A DNA stretch of 64,000 nt, taken from Agrostemma githago (Eukaryota > Streptophyta > Magnoliopsida > Caryophyllales > Caryophyllaceae). Below, piece after piece: positions 24,384 through 35,342 of this stretch. Position 1 is the stretch's first letter, and the number at the start of each line of letters is the position of its first letter. The translations under genes and the position numbers were made by a program. The notes beneath the pieces were generated by a model. The model did not search any database. It was not told where the DNA came from and was given only the letters and a program-made list of their open reading frames with translations. The stretch is from positions 50,858,953-50,922,952 of the forward strand of contig OY288256.1 of the NCBI GenBank assembly GCA_958450325.1. Reading direction: 5' to 3'.

Positions 24384-26881
24384 CTAGTTTTTGTGCCCGA
24401 CGATGCTCGGGCATTGATATTTTGTTTGCATCGATATAGATAAGGTAGACGGATCGAAGAGTTGTAGACCGTTATTAAGGTTACGGTTTACATGTGACAT
24501 CTACATACGCAAACTTTACGTAGAGTTACATCTTAAATATGTACATATGCAAACTTTACGTAGGGTTACAAACCATTATTCGTTGACGGTTTACATCGCA
24601 CGTTAATTATGTACATACACAAACATTACATAGATTATAGATATCATTACATGCTTCTATATAAATATCGCCATATTTGTTCGGAGCTTCACATCTCCGT
24701 TAGGTCATTTAGCCACGTAAACTGTTGTGGCTTCATATGGAGTAAGATAAGATTGATTGAATTAAATTGACGTAAAATCTTAATAAAATTAGGAATTTAT
24801 GGCATAATATATGGGAAATAATGTAGATTGATATATATAACATATAATTATATGGATCAAGTTAAGTACGTAATTAGCTGCCAAGTATGTAATAGTGTAT
24901 ATGGCATAATTATAGATTGATATATGGATCACGTTAAGTACATAATTACGTAGACGAATGATGGATAAGCCCAACCGCCTTAACAACTAAATGATCATAC
25001 CAAGATAGGCTCACCCATAAAAAGTAGGCGGGAAAAAACTTAAGATTGTTATTCTTTTAGTGCAAAAGGGGATTTATACCTTCTCATCGAGTAGAACCAT
25101 TTCAAACCGACTAATTTCATTTGGATTATTCCAAGCCGGTACGGAATGCATCCTAATGACTCTTACCCTGATTCTCCACGTCTCCTTGGTGTCATTAATG
25201 TCACCGACCATATTGAAACGTCGGGATTGAGACGCAGACATTTTTTGGGTATGGTGTAAATAAAGTTGAAAGATTAGAAAATTAAAAGAATATTACGTAT
25301 AGTATGGAAGTGAAGCTAGAATGATGTTTGTATGTGAAATGTGTACGGGATTAAATATTCGACGAATGAGTTAGGTGAATTATATATATAATAAATCATG
25401 AATAATATCCTATAAGAATAAGGTAGGTGAGTAATTTTGTACAAATAATACCGTGTAAATAATATACTATAAAACAGTAGTATCAACCGTGCATATGTGA
25501 AACAGTAGTATCCTATAATAATTTATAGAGTAGTTATTTATAGAATAGAGGTTTAAAAACAGTAGAATTTATTTGACAAAAATATTATATGTTCAAGATT
25601 ATACGGTAAGATTATGCTATCAAATAAGAATAAGAATATTAAAGATTAATCATACCATAAAAGAGTGTTATAATATAATATTTTTACTGAAATAATATTT
25701 GATTACTATATATTTGATTACTGAAATAATATTTGTGATATACATGAAATAATCAATCACTTAATCAATCAATAACAATCAATTAGTTAGTATGAACCGT
25801 CCATCAATTAAATCTTATTTGATTACTATATATATTATATATAATCAATACTTGTGATTATATTGTTACTATATAATATCTACAAATATCCTATATTGAA
25901 TAGATCATGGAATAAGATTATACATATCGTAATATTATGATATATCATAACAATAGGTAAAATTATAGTAATATCTTCTAGTGTAGACTTGAATAACACA
26001 TGTATATATCACGTGACACATATTGTACAATAATAATAATCGTAACTATTTTATATTCTATGTGAAATATTGTACGGGATAGTGCAATCTTCAATTAACT
26101 AAAATAATGCAAGTATTTGGTTAAAACGGAATACAAAATGCTTATACTTTTAAAAGAAAGATTGACGATACATTCCATATTAAATATTGTGTGTGATACA
26201 TCCCAATTAAAACATGTGATTTCCTGCATATGTACAAATAATACCGTGTAAATAATATACTATAAAACAGTAGTATCAACCGTGCATATGTGAAACAGTA
26301 GTATCCTATAATAATTTATAGAGTAGTTATTTATAGAATAGAAGTTTAAAAACAGTAGAATTTATTTGACAAAAATATTATATGTTCAAGATTATACGGT
26401 AAGATTATGCTATCAAATAAGAATAAGAATATTAAAGATTAATCATACCATATAAGAGTGTTATAATATACGGAGTAATATTTTTACTGAAATAATATTT
26501 GTGATATACATGGCATATAATCAATCAGTTAATCAATCAACAACAATCAATTAGTTAGTATGAACCATCCATCAATTAAATCTTATTTGATTACTATATA
26601 TATTATATATAATCAATACATTCCAATTAAAACATGTGATTTCCTTAATTAATCAGATTTCCTTAATTACATACCTCATGTGTTGTATAGCTTTACATGT
26701 GATTTAGTGACATTTGTATCAGTAAGATGTTAGAGTGTAGTTGGAGAGGAGAAGGGTCATGTATACATGAGGTCAATGGTTCAAATCGCGCATAGGCGCA
26801 TAGCCCAGTTTTTTTTTTGTTGTAGAAAACTTTAGGCGGGAAAATATGTGAGTAGAGTTATTTGGTTAGTGGAAAGGGGGA
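24384..26881 (-). mobile_element. Non-autonomous Helitron in HDA2 intron 2
   Basis: On the minus strand the element begins TCCCCCTTTCCACTAACC (26881 downward) and ends with a hairpin GCCCGA/TCGGGC (24412-24395), then ACAAAAA and CTAG (24387-24384). It is inserted exactly between A (24383) and T (26882), the Helitron rule. No Rep/helicase coding is seen. Internally, 25438-25851 is repeated almost exactly at 26231-26619. A second partial copy with the same 5' end lies at 33668 on the plus strand. Confidence 0.75.
25438..26619. repeat. Direct duplication of about 400 bp inside the Helitron
   Basis: 25438-25851 and 26231-26619 match closely over their whole length, starting TGTACAAATAATACCGTG and ending TATATATAATCAATAC. 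A short loss in the second copy (missing GATTACTATATATTTGATT part) and a CGGAG insertion distinguish them. Confidence 0.8.
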
Positions 26882-27112
26882 TGATGTTTGCATTTTCATG
26901 TGCAGAATCCTAAAATGACCTATACTTTATGGAATGTGATGGAGTATTTGATAATGTGTGCCATAAATTTTACAATCAACCAAACAATTTCCATCACTGA
27001 ATATATCAACAGAGTTAGAGGCAGCGGAAACTAGAAGACGATCAGCGCAAATTTTAGAGCGATTAAAAGAGAGTACGATATACTTACAATTTCTCAAGTC
27101 CGAGGAAGGAAA

Positions 27113-27335
27113 TATTGAAAATAATAATCCTGATACTCTCAACCAATAGTTGCTGATTATAGTTTATTCTGTATCTTTGTATGTATGTCAATAGTATCAT
27201 CTCATATCATAATCTTGTTTATTTAAGTTAGTGTTTACATTTAGTGTGATTGTTCCTGTAGATAGCATGATACTACTCCTGTATAAATGTAGCTCTTACT
27301 ACTCAATACAATTCATCTTTTGCACATTCTTTATA
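27113..27335 (+). repeat. 5' LTR of the Copia element
   Basis: Matches 31594-31816 at 220 of 223 positions. The differences are C/T in CTCAAYCAATAG, T/C in TTCTGYATC and G/C in CTGTASATAGC. Confidence 0.93.
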
Positions 27336-27404
27336 TGGTATCAGAGCTTTAGATCTCTGAAAATTAAACTCACCAAACATCCATCTTCTTCTCTCCTCGG
27401 TATC

Positions 27405-28376
27405 ATGGCTGGATCATCCAACATAATTCCAAATGATGTCGAACCCTCAAAAACATTTCTCGTCATTGACCTCTCTCAGGTCATTGAATTAACCCCACTA
27501 ACATACAGGTCTTGGGCTCGCCAAGTACGCGACCTCATGCGAGGCTACGACCTATTCAAGTTCCTAGACGGATCGCATCCATGCCCATCGGCCACCATTC
27601 TCCTTGATGACCCGGCAGCCCCTAAAGATGCTGCCAAACCCGTTGCCCAAATTTCTACTCCGAATCCCGCGCATGAAACATGGTCCCGGCAGGATGCTTT
27701 TATCTCCGGTGCCTTGCGCGGTACCCTATCCGAAACTATTACCTCACTCCAAAACAAACATGAAACCTCTTATGAAATATGGACCAACCTCGCTAACACT
27801 TATGCTAGCACCTCCCGTGGTCACATACTACAAATAAAAGATTGGTTCAACTCTATTTCCAAAGGAGATCTCTCCATAACTGAGTATATGCAAGCAATAA
27901 AAGCTTGTGTCGATGAACTTGCCCATATGGGCAAACCAATAGACCATGAAGACTTCATAGCTAAGATCATCAATAGGCTTGACTATGAACAATATTACTC
28001 CATCGTTGATGCTGTGAAAGCAAGGGATACTCCGATCTCATTTGAAGCCCTTCACGAAAAATTAATCCAATTTGAACTTGCCATCAAACACAAATCCCAT
28101 CCTCCTCCTCGCACACACCTCCCCATGTCAGCCCATGTTGCTCACCATCGTCCCACTACCTACCGCCAACCTCCTCCTCGCTCCAACCAACCACCACTTC
28201 TTCCTAATCTCAATTCCCACTCATCTACCTCTACCATGGCACCCCCTTTCAAAGGTAAGTGCCAATGGTGCCACACACAATCTCACTACCTCAAAAATTG
28301 TGAGGAATTTAAGCGCCTGTTCCCACACATTGAAGTTCCAAACCGCCCACCTCCGCCCACTCGTCGTTCCCCTTAA
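27405..28376 (+). pseudogene. Copia gag region
   Basis: Starts MAGSSNIIPNDVEPSKTF. It has the UBN2/Retrotran-gag type pattern (TYRSWARQVRDLMRGYDLF near the start; YEIWTNLANTYASTSRGHI in the middle; SITEYMQAIKACVDELAHMG). It ends with a CCHC zinc knuckle CQWCHTQSHYLKNC. A TAA at 28374-28376 separates it from the protease, which continues in the same frame. Copia gag and pol are normally one frame, so this stop is a likely lesion. The gag itself reads without a break. Confidence 0.88.
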
Positions 28377-31300
28377 CCACGTGCCAACACAGCCACCATC
28401 GGCCCCTCCAACTCCACTTGGCTCATCGACAGTGGAGCATCGCATCATATTACTCACGACCTTGCTAATCTTGCTACTCATGCACCCTATGATGGGAATG
28501 ACGACCTTATCATAGGAGATGGTTCTGCCCTCCCGATCCATCATATTGGTTCAATTTTTCTTCATACTCCCTCCTTTTCCTTTCAATTTCATAATGTTCT
28601 TCATGTTCCTACGATATCTCGGAATATTTTATCTGTCTCTCAATTTTGTATTGACAATAATGCTATTATCTCATTCTCATCGACTTCCTTTTGTTTTCAG
28701 GATCGGTTGACGGGCAAGGCTCTACTTAGTGGCGAGTTGCACCACGGGATCTACGAGTGGCGACCTCCCCCATATCCCCCCCTACGGCTAACTCCATAGT
28801 CACCTCACCCTCCATCCCTTGGCATCATCGCCTAGGGCACCCCGCCCCCTTATATTATCTAAAATAAATAAAATCGCCGCTCTTAATTTTTCATTGCCGC
28901 ATAATAATTGTAATACTTGTGCTATAAATAAAAGTCACAAGTTACCTTTTTCCGAGTCTTCCATCACTTCCACCAAACCACTAGATATTATTTTTTCGGA
29001 TGTTTGGACCTCTCTGGTTCTCTCTATTGACGGATTTAAATACTACGTTCTATTTGTCAATCACTATACTAAATACACTTGGCTTTACCCAATGAAAAAT
29101 AAATCCGACACTACTCTTATTTTTCTTAGGTTTAAGGCCCAAGTTGAAAAATATTTTAACACCCCTATACTCCAACTTTTCTACGACAATGGTGGTGAGT
29201 ACCTAAAACTTAATCCTACTATTACTAGTGATGGAATAGGTCACCTTACTTCTCCACCACACACACCGGAACATAGCGGCTATTCCGAGAGACGTCATCG
29301 TCATATTGTAGAAACCCCTCTCTCACTTCTTACTCACGCCTCCCTACCCACAAGCTACTGGTCATACGCTACGGTTACAACTACTTATCTCATTAATCGA
29401 ATGCCCACCTCCACCCTTAATTACTCATCTCCATATCCCCATCTTTTTGGAAAAATGCCCAATTACAATAAACTACGAAGTTTTGGGTGTCTATGCTACC
29501 CATGGCTTCGTCCTTATGCAACTCACAAACTTGACCCAAAATCTATACCATGCATCTTTGTGGGCTACTCCTCAACCCATAGTGCTTATTATTGTCTAGA
29601 CCCATGTACTCTTAGACTTTACACTTCCCGGCATGTCAAATTTGTAGAAACAACATTTCCGGGATCAACTTTATGTACCACTAACTCTACCCAACCTCTC
29701 GTATGGGACCCCCTGCCAACACCAATTCATGAATCTCCCACGCAACCCACATCAATTAATGAATCTCTCACGAATTCTTCCACGTCCACTATTCTTACTG
29801 CCACTTCACAAATTTCTTCCCCACTAAATAATCCCCTCACCCCTACTTCCGCTATTACTCCGTCCAACCCCATCACTCCCACAAATACTTCCCCTGACAC
29901 TTCTACAACAGCAACAACCAATAATTCGGCCACTACAACGACCGACACTGTCATAATAAAACCCAATCCCGTTCCCACCTCCCGTCCCACGACTCGATCT
30001 ATGAACAATATTAGAGTCCCAAATCCAAAATATGCTCATACGGCCACTGCCATCTCTTCCCACCTCGCCCCTACCTCCGCAACCCATGCCCTCGCCGACC
30101 CGAAATGGCACTCTGCCATGAAAGATGAATATAATGCTCTCCTTTCTAATAAAACATGGACCCTAGTGCCTCCCTCCCCTACCCAAAATGTCATCGGCTG
30201 TAAATGAGTGTTCCGAATTAAATATAACCCGGATAACAGCATAAAGAAATACAAAGCCCGCCTTGTCGCTAAAGGGTTTCATCAACGTCCCGGGGTCGAC
30301 TACTCGGAAACATTCAGTCCCGTGGTTAAACCTGCTACAGTTCGTCTCATTCTGACGATAGCTCTTGCTCGCGGCTGGTCCTTAAGACACCTGGATATCA
30401 ATAATGCTTTTCTTCAAGGTACGCTCACTGAAACTGTCTTTATGGCACAACCACCCGGTTTTATTGACCAAAATCGACCTCATCATGTTTGTCGGCTTTC
30501 TAAATCTATCTACGGTCTCAAACAAGCCCTTCGAGCCTGGTATACCGAGCTCAAAACCTACCTTTTATCTTTTGGTTTTTCTCAGTCTATCACTGACCCC
30601 TCCTTATTTTTCTTAACCAAAAATTCCCACGTCATTTATCTATTGGTCTATGTTGACGACATAATTGTTACAGGAACACCCACCACTCTCCTTGCCACCT
30701 TCTTCGACTCGTTTGCCAAACGCTTCTCGCTCAAAGATTATCCCCTCCTACTTCCTATGAATCGAGGTCACCCCTACTACCACAGGTCTTCATCTCTGCC
30801 AATCTAAATACATTACTGATATACTCACCAAATATGGTCTTCTTGATTGCAATCCTGCCACTACACCCATCACGGCCTATCCACCTCTCCTTTCATCTAA
30901 AGGATCCCCAATATCAAACCCCTCTGACTACCGAGCCACTGTAGGTTCCCTTCAATATCTATCCCTAACCCGTCCCGATATTGCTTTCGCCGTTAACAAA
31001 TTTGCTCAACTTCTACTGGATCCTCAAGAAGCCCATTGGATCGCGCTTAAACGTCTTCTTCGGTATCTAAAAGGTTCGCTCCATTTGGGTATTAAGTTAT
31101 ATCGACATAACTCGTTTGCTTTGCACTCTTTCTGCGATGCAGATCATGCAAGTGATAAACAAGACTATATCTCTACGACCGGATTCATTGTCTATCTAGG
31201 TCGTAATCCCATTTCTTGGTCGTCCCGTAAGCAACGGGTTGTTGCTAAATCATCTACAGAGGACGAATTCCGCGCGGTCGCTGATGCTACTTCAGAGCTA

Positions 31301-31628
31301 ATGTGGCTCCATGATCTTCTTGCTGAGTTACATGTCAGTATCTCAGCCACCCCAGTTATCTAGAGTGATAATCTCAGTGCTACTCATTACGCCGCCAAGC
31401 TCGTATTCCACTCACGCATGAAACACGTGGCGATCTCGTTCTACTTTGTAAGTCAACAGGTCGAACAAAGTCAGCTTCGTGTTACTCATATACCAGCAGG
31501 TGATCAACTTGCTGATGCACTCACCCGCCCCAATCTCGAGCCACTCTTACTCAAGATTGGTCTCGCCTCCAGCTCCTTCATCTCGCGGGAGCGTATTGAA
31601 AATAATAATCCTGATACTCTCAATCAAT
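28377..31628 (+). pseudogene. Copia pol region (protease, integrase, RT, RNase H), broken
   Basis: Protease STWLIDSGASHH is at about 28409. The integrase shows IFSDVW, YDNGGEY and SERRHRHIVE, which keep the D, D, E positions. Reverse transcriptase includes KARLVAKGFHQ, DINNAFLQG and the catalytic YVDD. RNase H includes FCDADHASDKQDY and KSSTEDEFRA. Breaks: TAG near 28798, a frameshift near 28845, TGA at 30205-30207 in the RT start, a frameshift near 30740-30770, and TAG at about 31361. The copy cannot make a full polyprotein. Confidence 0.88.
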
Positions 31629-31816
31629 AGTTGCTGATTATAGTTTATTCTGCATCTTTGTATGTATGTCAATAGTATCATCTCATATCATAATCTTGTT
31701 TATTTAAGTTAGTGTTTACATTTAGTGTGATTGTTCCTGTACATAGCATGATACTACTCCTGTATAAATGTAGCTCTTACTACTCAATACAATTCATCTT
31801 TTGCACATTCTTTATA
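31594..31816 (+). repeat. 3' LTR of the Copia element
   Basis: Second LTR copy, directly followed by the target duplication GGAAA and the resumed HDA2 exon. Confidence 0.93.
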
Positions 31817-32137
31817 GGAAATATCATACGAAGACGAATAAATCAGCGAAACCTTGATCAAAACATCAAAAATTTCAACAAAATATCAAAATCAAACACT
31901 ACAAACACTCACATTAACTTCCGCATTCAATTTCATGAGTAGGAGTATATGATAAAAACAATGAACAAAGAAGGATAAAACACCAAAACTTGAACAAAAT
32001 AAAACTTGAGCGTTGATCAATAGTCATGAGAAAAATGAATACTCTAGTTGAGTAGAAGCAAAACCTTAGTTGGAGGAACATCGAGGTAGAGTTTACTGGA
32101 GATCAGTTTGATCGTGAGAGGATGACGATGACGACAT

Positions 32138-32835
32138 TTTCGCGAGGTGAGAGAAAATGGAAGTTGCGATGACTGAGGTGCACCTGCGAGCAATTATGGT
32201 AAGGAGAAAGAGAAAGTGTGTGGTGTTGACTGTTGAGACGGTCGTGTTAGTTTGTTTGTTTGACGGTTATGGTTATTCTTCTCCTCCACAATCTACACGT
32301 GTTCCCTGCTGACGCACTGACACTTAATCGGAGGTTCCAGTCTTCAAATGAATACTGATACTGAAGGGCTTGCGCTTATGTGGGTAGACTTTAACACGGT
32401 CCTGTCGGGTTCGTATTCGTTTCACATATAAATGTGTCGACCTAATGGGTAATATCATGTTGAATTCTGTAGTGTTTTCGTGTCGTATCAATATTTAGAA
32501 ACTACTCGTATAAACATATTTATGTGACATTGATTATAATTAAAATAATTTACTCTAATAAATAGGTTGTTCGTGTCGAATTCATGTTTTGGGATATTAA
32601 CCAAAACCCGACTAATTGAATATCATTTTGGGTTTGTATTCACCCACTTACATAAATGTGTCATCAAACTTCAATTCAATCCCGTTAATTTTGTGTCATA
32701 TCGAATCGTGAGCTCTTATCATTATTTGTCGACTCTACTTGGGAGTTAGGTCATGTTCTGAATTGAACTTTGCAGAGTACTTTTTTTGTTTATATGTTGC
32801 AAGAATGGAAGAAGATACTCAGCATAATAGAAATA
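32138..32835. other. Upstream region of the HDA2 copy
   Basis: No gene. 32380-32720 is rich in GTGTCG/GGGTTTG words resembling repeat-derived DNA, but no ends could be fixed. Presumed former promoter of the HDA2 copy lies just right of 32137. Confidence 0.4.
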
Positions 32836-33053
32836 CTTCCTCCGTGTTTTATTTATCTTCCCGTTTACTTTTGGGCACAAGATTTCTTGTAATGAATATA
32901 AAATGATAAATTTAAAATATAAAGTTGTAAAAGATTGTAAATAGTAAGAATAATATGGTAAAAAGTATGACCCAAAATGGAAGTAAATCAAATGAAAGAT
33001 AAAAAAACAGAGTAGAGAGAAATACGGGAAGATAAAAAGAAAACCGGAGGAAA
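32836..33053. mobile_element. Stowaway-like MITE (218 bp)
   Basis: The left end CTTCCTCCGTGTTTTATTT then ATCTTCCCGT and the inverted right end TTTCCTCCGGTTTTC then TTTTTATCTTCCCGT are inverted repeats, flanked by TA (32834-32835, 33054-33055). It is the intact relative used to recognise the split copy at 8790-10622. Confidence 0.7.
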
Positions 33054-33667
33054 TACTCGATTTTGTAAGAGACTATCTCTATTAAGTTACCGAGAGACAT
33101 ATACATATCGAAGCTTAATAAAATTATAAGACTCACTATTAAAGCAGAAGCAGAAGCAGAGGTCTAACATTGATCGATCGTAATAAAAGATTGTATTCCG
33201 TATCACGGTAGGAAACTAGGAGGTTATTACCCTTGTATTTTTGAACAAAAAGTCAAGCTGAGAAACTTGAAACTGAAGCAGTGCAGAGAATTATATACGC
33301 AGATTTTTACAAACCAAGTTTCGTGGTTGGACAATAAAATTAGGGATAAGGTCTTCATCGGATCGTATGAATGGCTCTAAAACAAAAATGAAGACCATTA
33401 ATTACGGTGTTATTAGTCCGTAATCTGAAGCTGTTAAACACATTCTCCTTCCTAATTCATCGCTTTGTATTTGTCGCTCAATCCCTCTCATAATCCACCA
33501 TTGCCGTTGCCCCTCACATTTTCATTAAGGCAGGATATGAAGCATCAAACAACGGAATTCTTAGTCTTAGGTAGAGACATAAGAGTAATTATGTCTACAT
33601 TCAAGTTGTAAGCCAGGTGCAATCATATCATCATATTCATATATGGAAAGAGTATTATATTCAAGTA
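33054..33667. other. Intergenic stretch without genes
   Basis: No supported gene or bounded repeat was seen. Confidence 0.4.
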
Positions 33668-34090
33668 TCCCCTTTCCCTTTCCACTAACCAAATAACTCA
33701 ACTCATGTATTTTCCCGCCTAAAGCTATCCACCAACAAAAATTAAAAAATAGATCAAATGAGCTATGTGCAAATCAAACCCTTGATCTCATATATATCAC
33801 CCTTCTCCTCTCCAACTACAATCTAACATCTTACTGATTAAAATATCACTACATCACACGTAAATCTATACACGACAGAAAGTATGTAATTAAGAAAATT
33901 TGATTGATTACATTGATTACGAAAATCACATAGAAGATATCACATACAATATTTAATATGAAATGTATGATCAATTTTTTTAAAAAAGTATAAACATATT
34001 GTATTCCATTTTAACCAAATAGTTGCATTATTTTTGTTAATAGGAGATTGTACTATCCCATACAATATTTTTCTGATCATATTCGAAAAC
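33668..34090 (+). mobile_element. Partial second Helitron copy
   Basis: Starts TCCCCTTTCCC then TTTCCACTAACC after an A. It follows the 5' region of the Helitron at 24384-26881 in opposite orientation (AACCAAATAACTCA; TTTTCCCGCCTAAA; CTCCTCTCCAACTACA; TAACATCTTACTGA). The 3' hairpin and CTRR end are not found, so it is truncated near the tandem repeat at 34091. Confidence 0.6.
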
Positions 34091-34187
34091 CCCTCGGGCA
34101 AAATTGATGTGCCTACGGGATAACTAAGATCCCTCGGGCAAAATTGCTGTGCCTCCGGGATAACTAAGACCCCTCGGGCAAAATTGT
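34091..34187 (+). repeat. 40-bp tandem repeat, about 2.4 units
   Basis: Units start CCCTCGGGCAAAATTG at 34091, 34131 and 34171. The second half of each unit reads TGTGCCTMCGGGATAACTAA. The third unit is partial. Confidence 0.85.
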
Positions 34188-35342
34188 TATTTGTTTAATT
34201 GTTTTAGTAAAATGCTGGTGTTTAATTTTGTTTTGCAGGCTTGTCTTATTTTATTCGGGTTTGTTCTTGCTTTTCTTTCGATCTTGGGTTTGTTGAGTCT
34301 GCTCAGAGTTTGCTTATGTTGGTCTCGGTTGTTTTGTTACGCGTTCGGGTGCAGCGTTAAGCCTTTGTTTTAATAGTCGAGAGTGTATTATCGATGTTAA
34401 TTAGTAGTTGTCCCATTATTTGTTGTTTTGCTTGTCTTAGTAGGTGCATGTTTTATGTGTTGTTTTTGGAGTCGCGTTTGTTTTGCTTCGTTTTAGTCTG
34501 GGCTGGGCCGCTTAGGCGCGCATCCTTCAGCGCTCCAAGACTCAGGCGCCCAGCCCCCAGCGCGCTAGAACTCGAGCGCGTAAGCTGGGGCGGTCGTATT
34601 TTTGTGGCCCGGGTCTGTTTAAGTAAACGAAGATTGGGGCGATTGTTTTATTTCTCAAAAATCGAACGCGTCGCCCCTTTTGCCTCAAGATTGACTTTTC
34701 GACCTTTCTCACCAAATTTCGTCTCGATTTCCGTTATTTATGACACTGTCGACTTCGGGTAAGTGTTCCTTACTTGTTTATTGTCGGTTTTGCTTGATTA
34801 GATTGATTATGAGTTGGTTTGTTGCAAACCCTAGAAAATCGATTTGGGGTGTTTTTTATTTGTTAAGTTTCGATGGTTGTGCTTGATTTCATTGTTAAAT
34901 TAAGGTCGATTAGAGCTTGTTGAAGTAGTTATAGCCTTGATAAGGATGTTCGAGGTGCGACAATGGCTCTTTATGGAAAAGGGTTGGAATGCTAGGGTTT
35001 AAGGGCCGTTTCCAGATTTTCCCATGATTATCTTACGTAATCTTGCTCAAATAGTGTGTGCGAGGATGTGGGTAGCCCTGTTGTCGATTGTTAGGGCTAG
35101 GATGACCTTTAGGACCTTCCGTGAGATTTTGTGTGTCTTAAGACGGACTAAAAGGTGTCGTAATGATGCCGGATTTTCCCGAAACCACCTCCATTGTGAC
35201 CGGGATCGAAAATGCGTGCTAGCGGCCTTTTCGGAATTTTGATATCCCCATCTAAAATTTTGACCTTATTTTGACCTGTTTAAGCTGATTTAGCCTGATT
35301 AGAGCTATGTTTTGTTGTATTTTTTTGTTTTTGGTTTCACAG
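34188..35342 (+). other. Presumed leader of the PMD gene
   Basis: No long coding frame. A candidate first-exon donor (TTCGGGTAAGTG, near 34757) and an acceptor at 35340-35342 (TTTCACAG) suggest 5' UTR and intron. At 34514-34580 GCGC-type hexamers recur about every 15 bp. Part of the gypsy-like carrier element may lie here, but no LTR end was recognised. Confidence 0.35.
34514..34580. repeat. 15-bp-periodic GCGC hexamers
   Basis: AGGCGC (34514), AGCGCT (34529), AGGCGC (34544), AGCGCG (34559) and AGCGCG (34575) are spaced 15, 15, 15 and 16 bp. Confidence 0.7.

Larger units (their letters stand above)
27113..31816 (+). mobile_element. Copia (Ty1) LTR retrotransposon inserted in HDA2 exon 2
   Basis: LTRs of 223 bp (27113-27335 and 31594-31816) differ at three positions. 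They start TATTGAAAATAA and end ATTCTTTATA, not the usual TG...CA. The target duplication is GGAAA (27108-27112, 31817-31821). The primer-binding site TGGTATCAGAGC (27336-27347) fits initiator-Met tRNA. A purine-rich GCGGGAGCG precedes the 3' LTR. The order gag, protease, integrase, reverse transcriptase, RNase H is that of Copia. Several stops and frameshifts make it non-autonomous. Confidence 0.93.
19321..32137 (-). pseudogene. HDA2: Class IV histone deacetylase (HDA2/HDAC11-like), disrupted
   Basis: Coding exons, in minus order: 32137-32065 (MSSSSSSHDQTD start, then SSKLYLDVPPTK), exon 2 split as 31852-31822 and 27112-27088 (IYSSSYDIS / FLGLEKL), 24358-24241 (HPFDSSKWGR), 24046-23984, 23570-about 23558 (PFRKQ remnant), 23234-23068 (GWAVNVGGGFHHCSAGKGGG), 22959-22895 (IVDLDAHQGNGHERD), 22816-22771, 21151-21101, 20739-20653 (VYNAGTDILEGDPLG), 20077-19990 (ISPDGIVKRDEKVF), 19412-19321 (GGYMKSSAKVIADSI). 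The GGGFHH, DLDAHQGNGH and NAGTD motifs carry the histidine and zinc-binding aspartate positions of Rpd3/HDA1-superfamily deacetylases. Breaks: a Copia insertion in exon 2, a frame conflict inside exon 1, a 1-nt loss in exon 8 after ILDMY, most of the exon before PFRKQ, and the exon between 22771 and 21151 not found. Identity is sure; loss of function is very likely. Confidence 0.9.

Noticed and set aside
29727..30111. Minus-strand open frames rich in G and V across 29727-30254
   Set aside because: Shadows of the Thr/Pro/Ser-rich linker between Copia integrase and reverse transcriptase.
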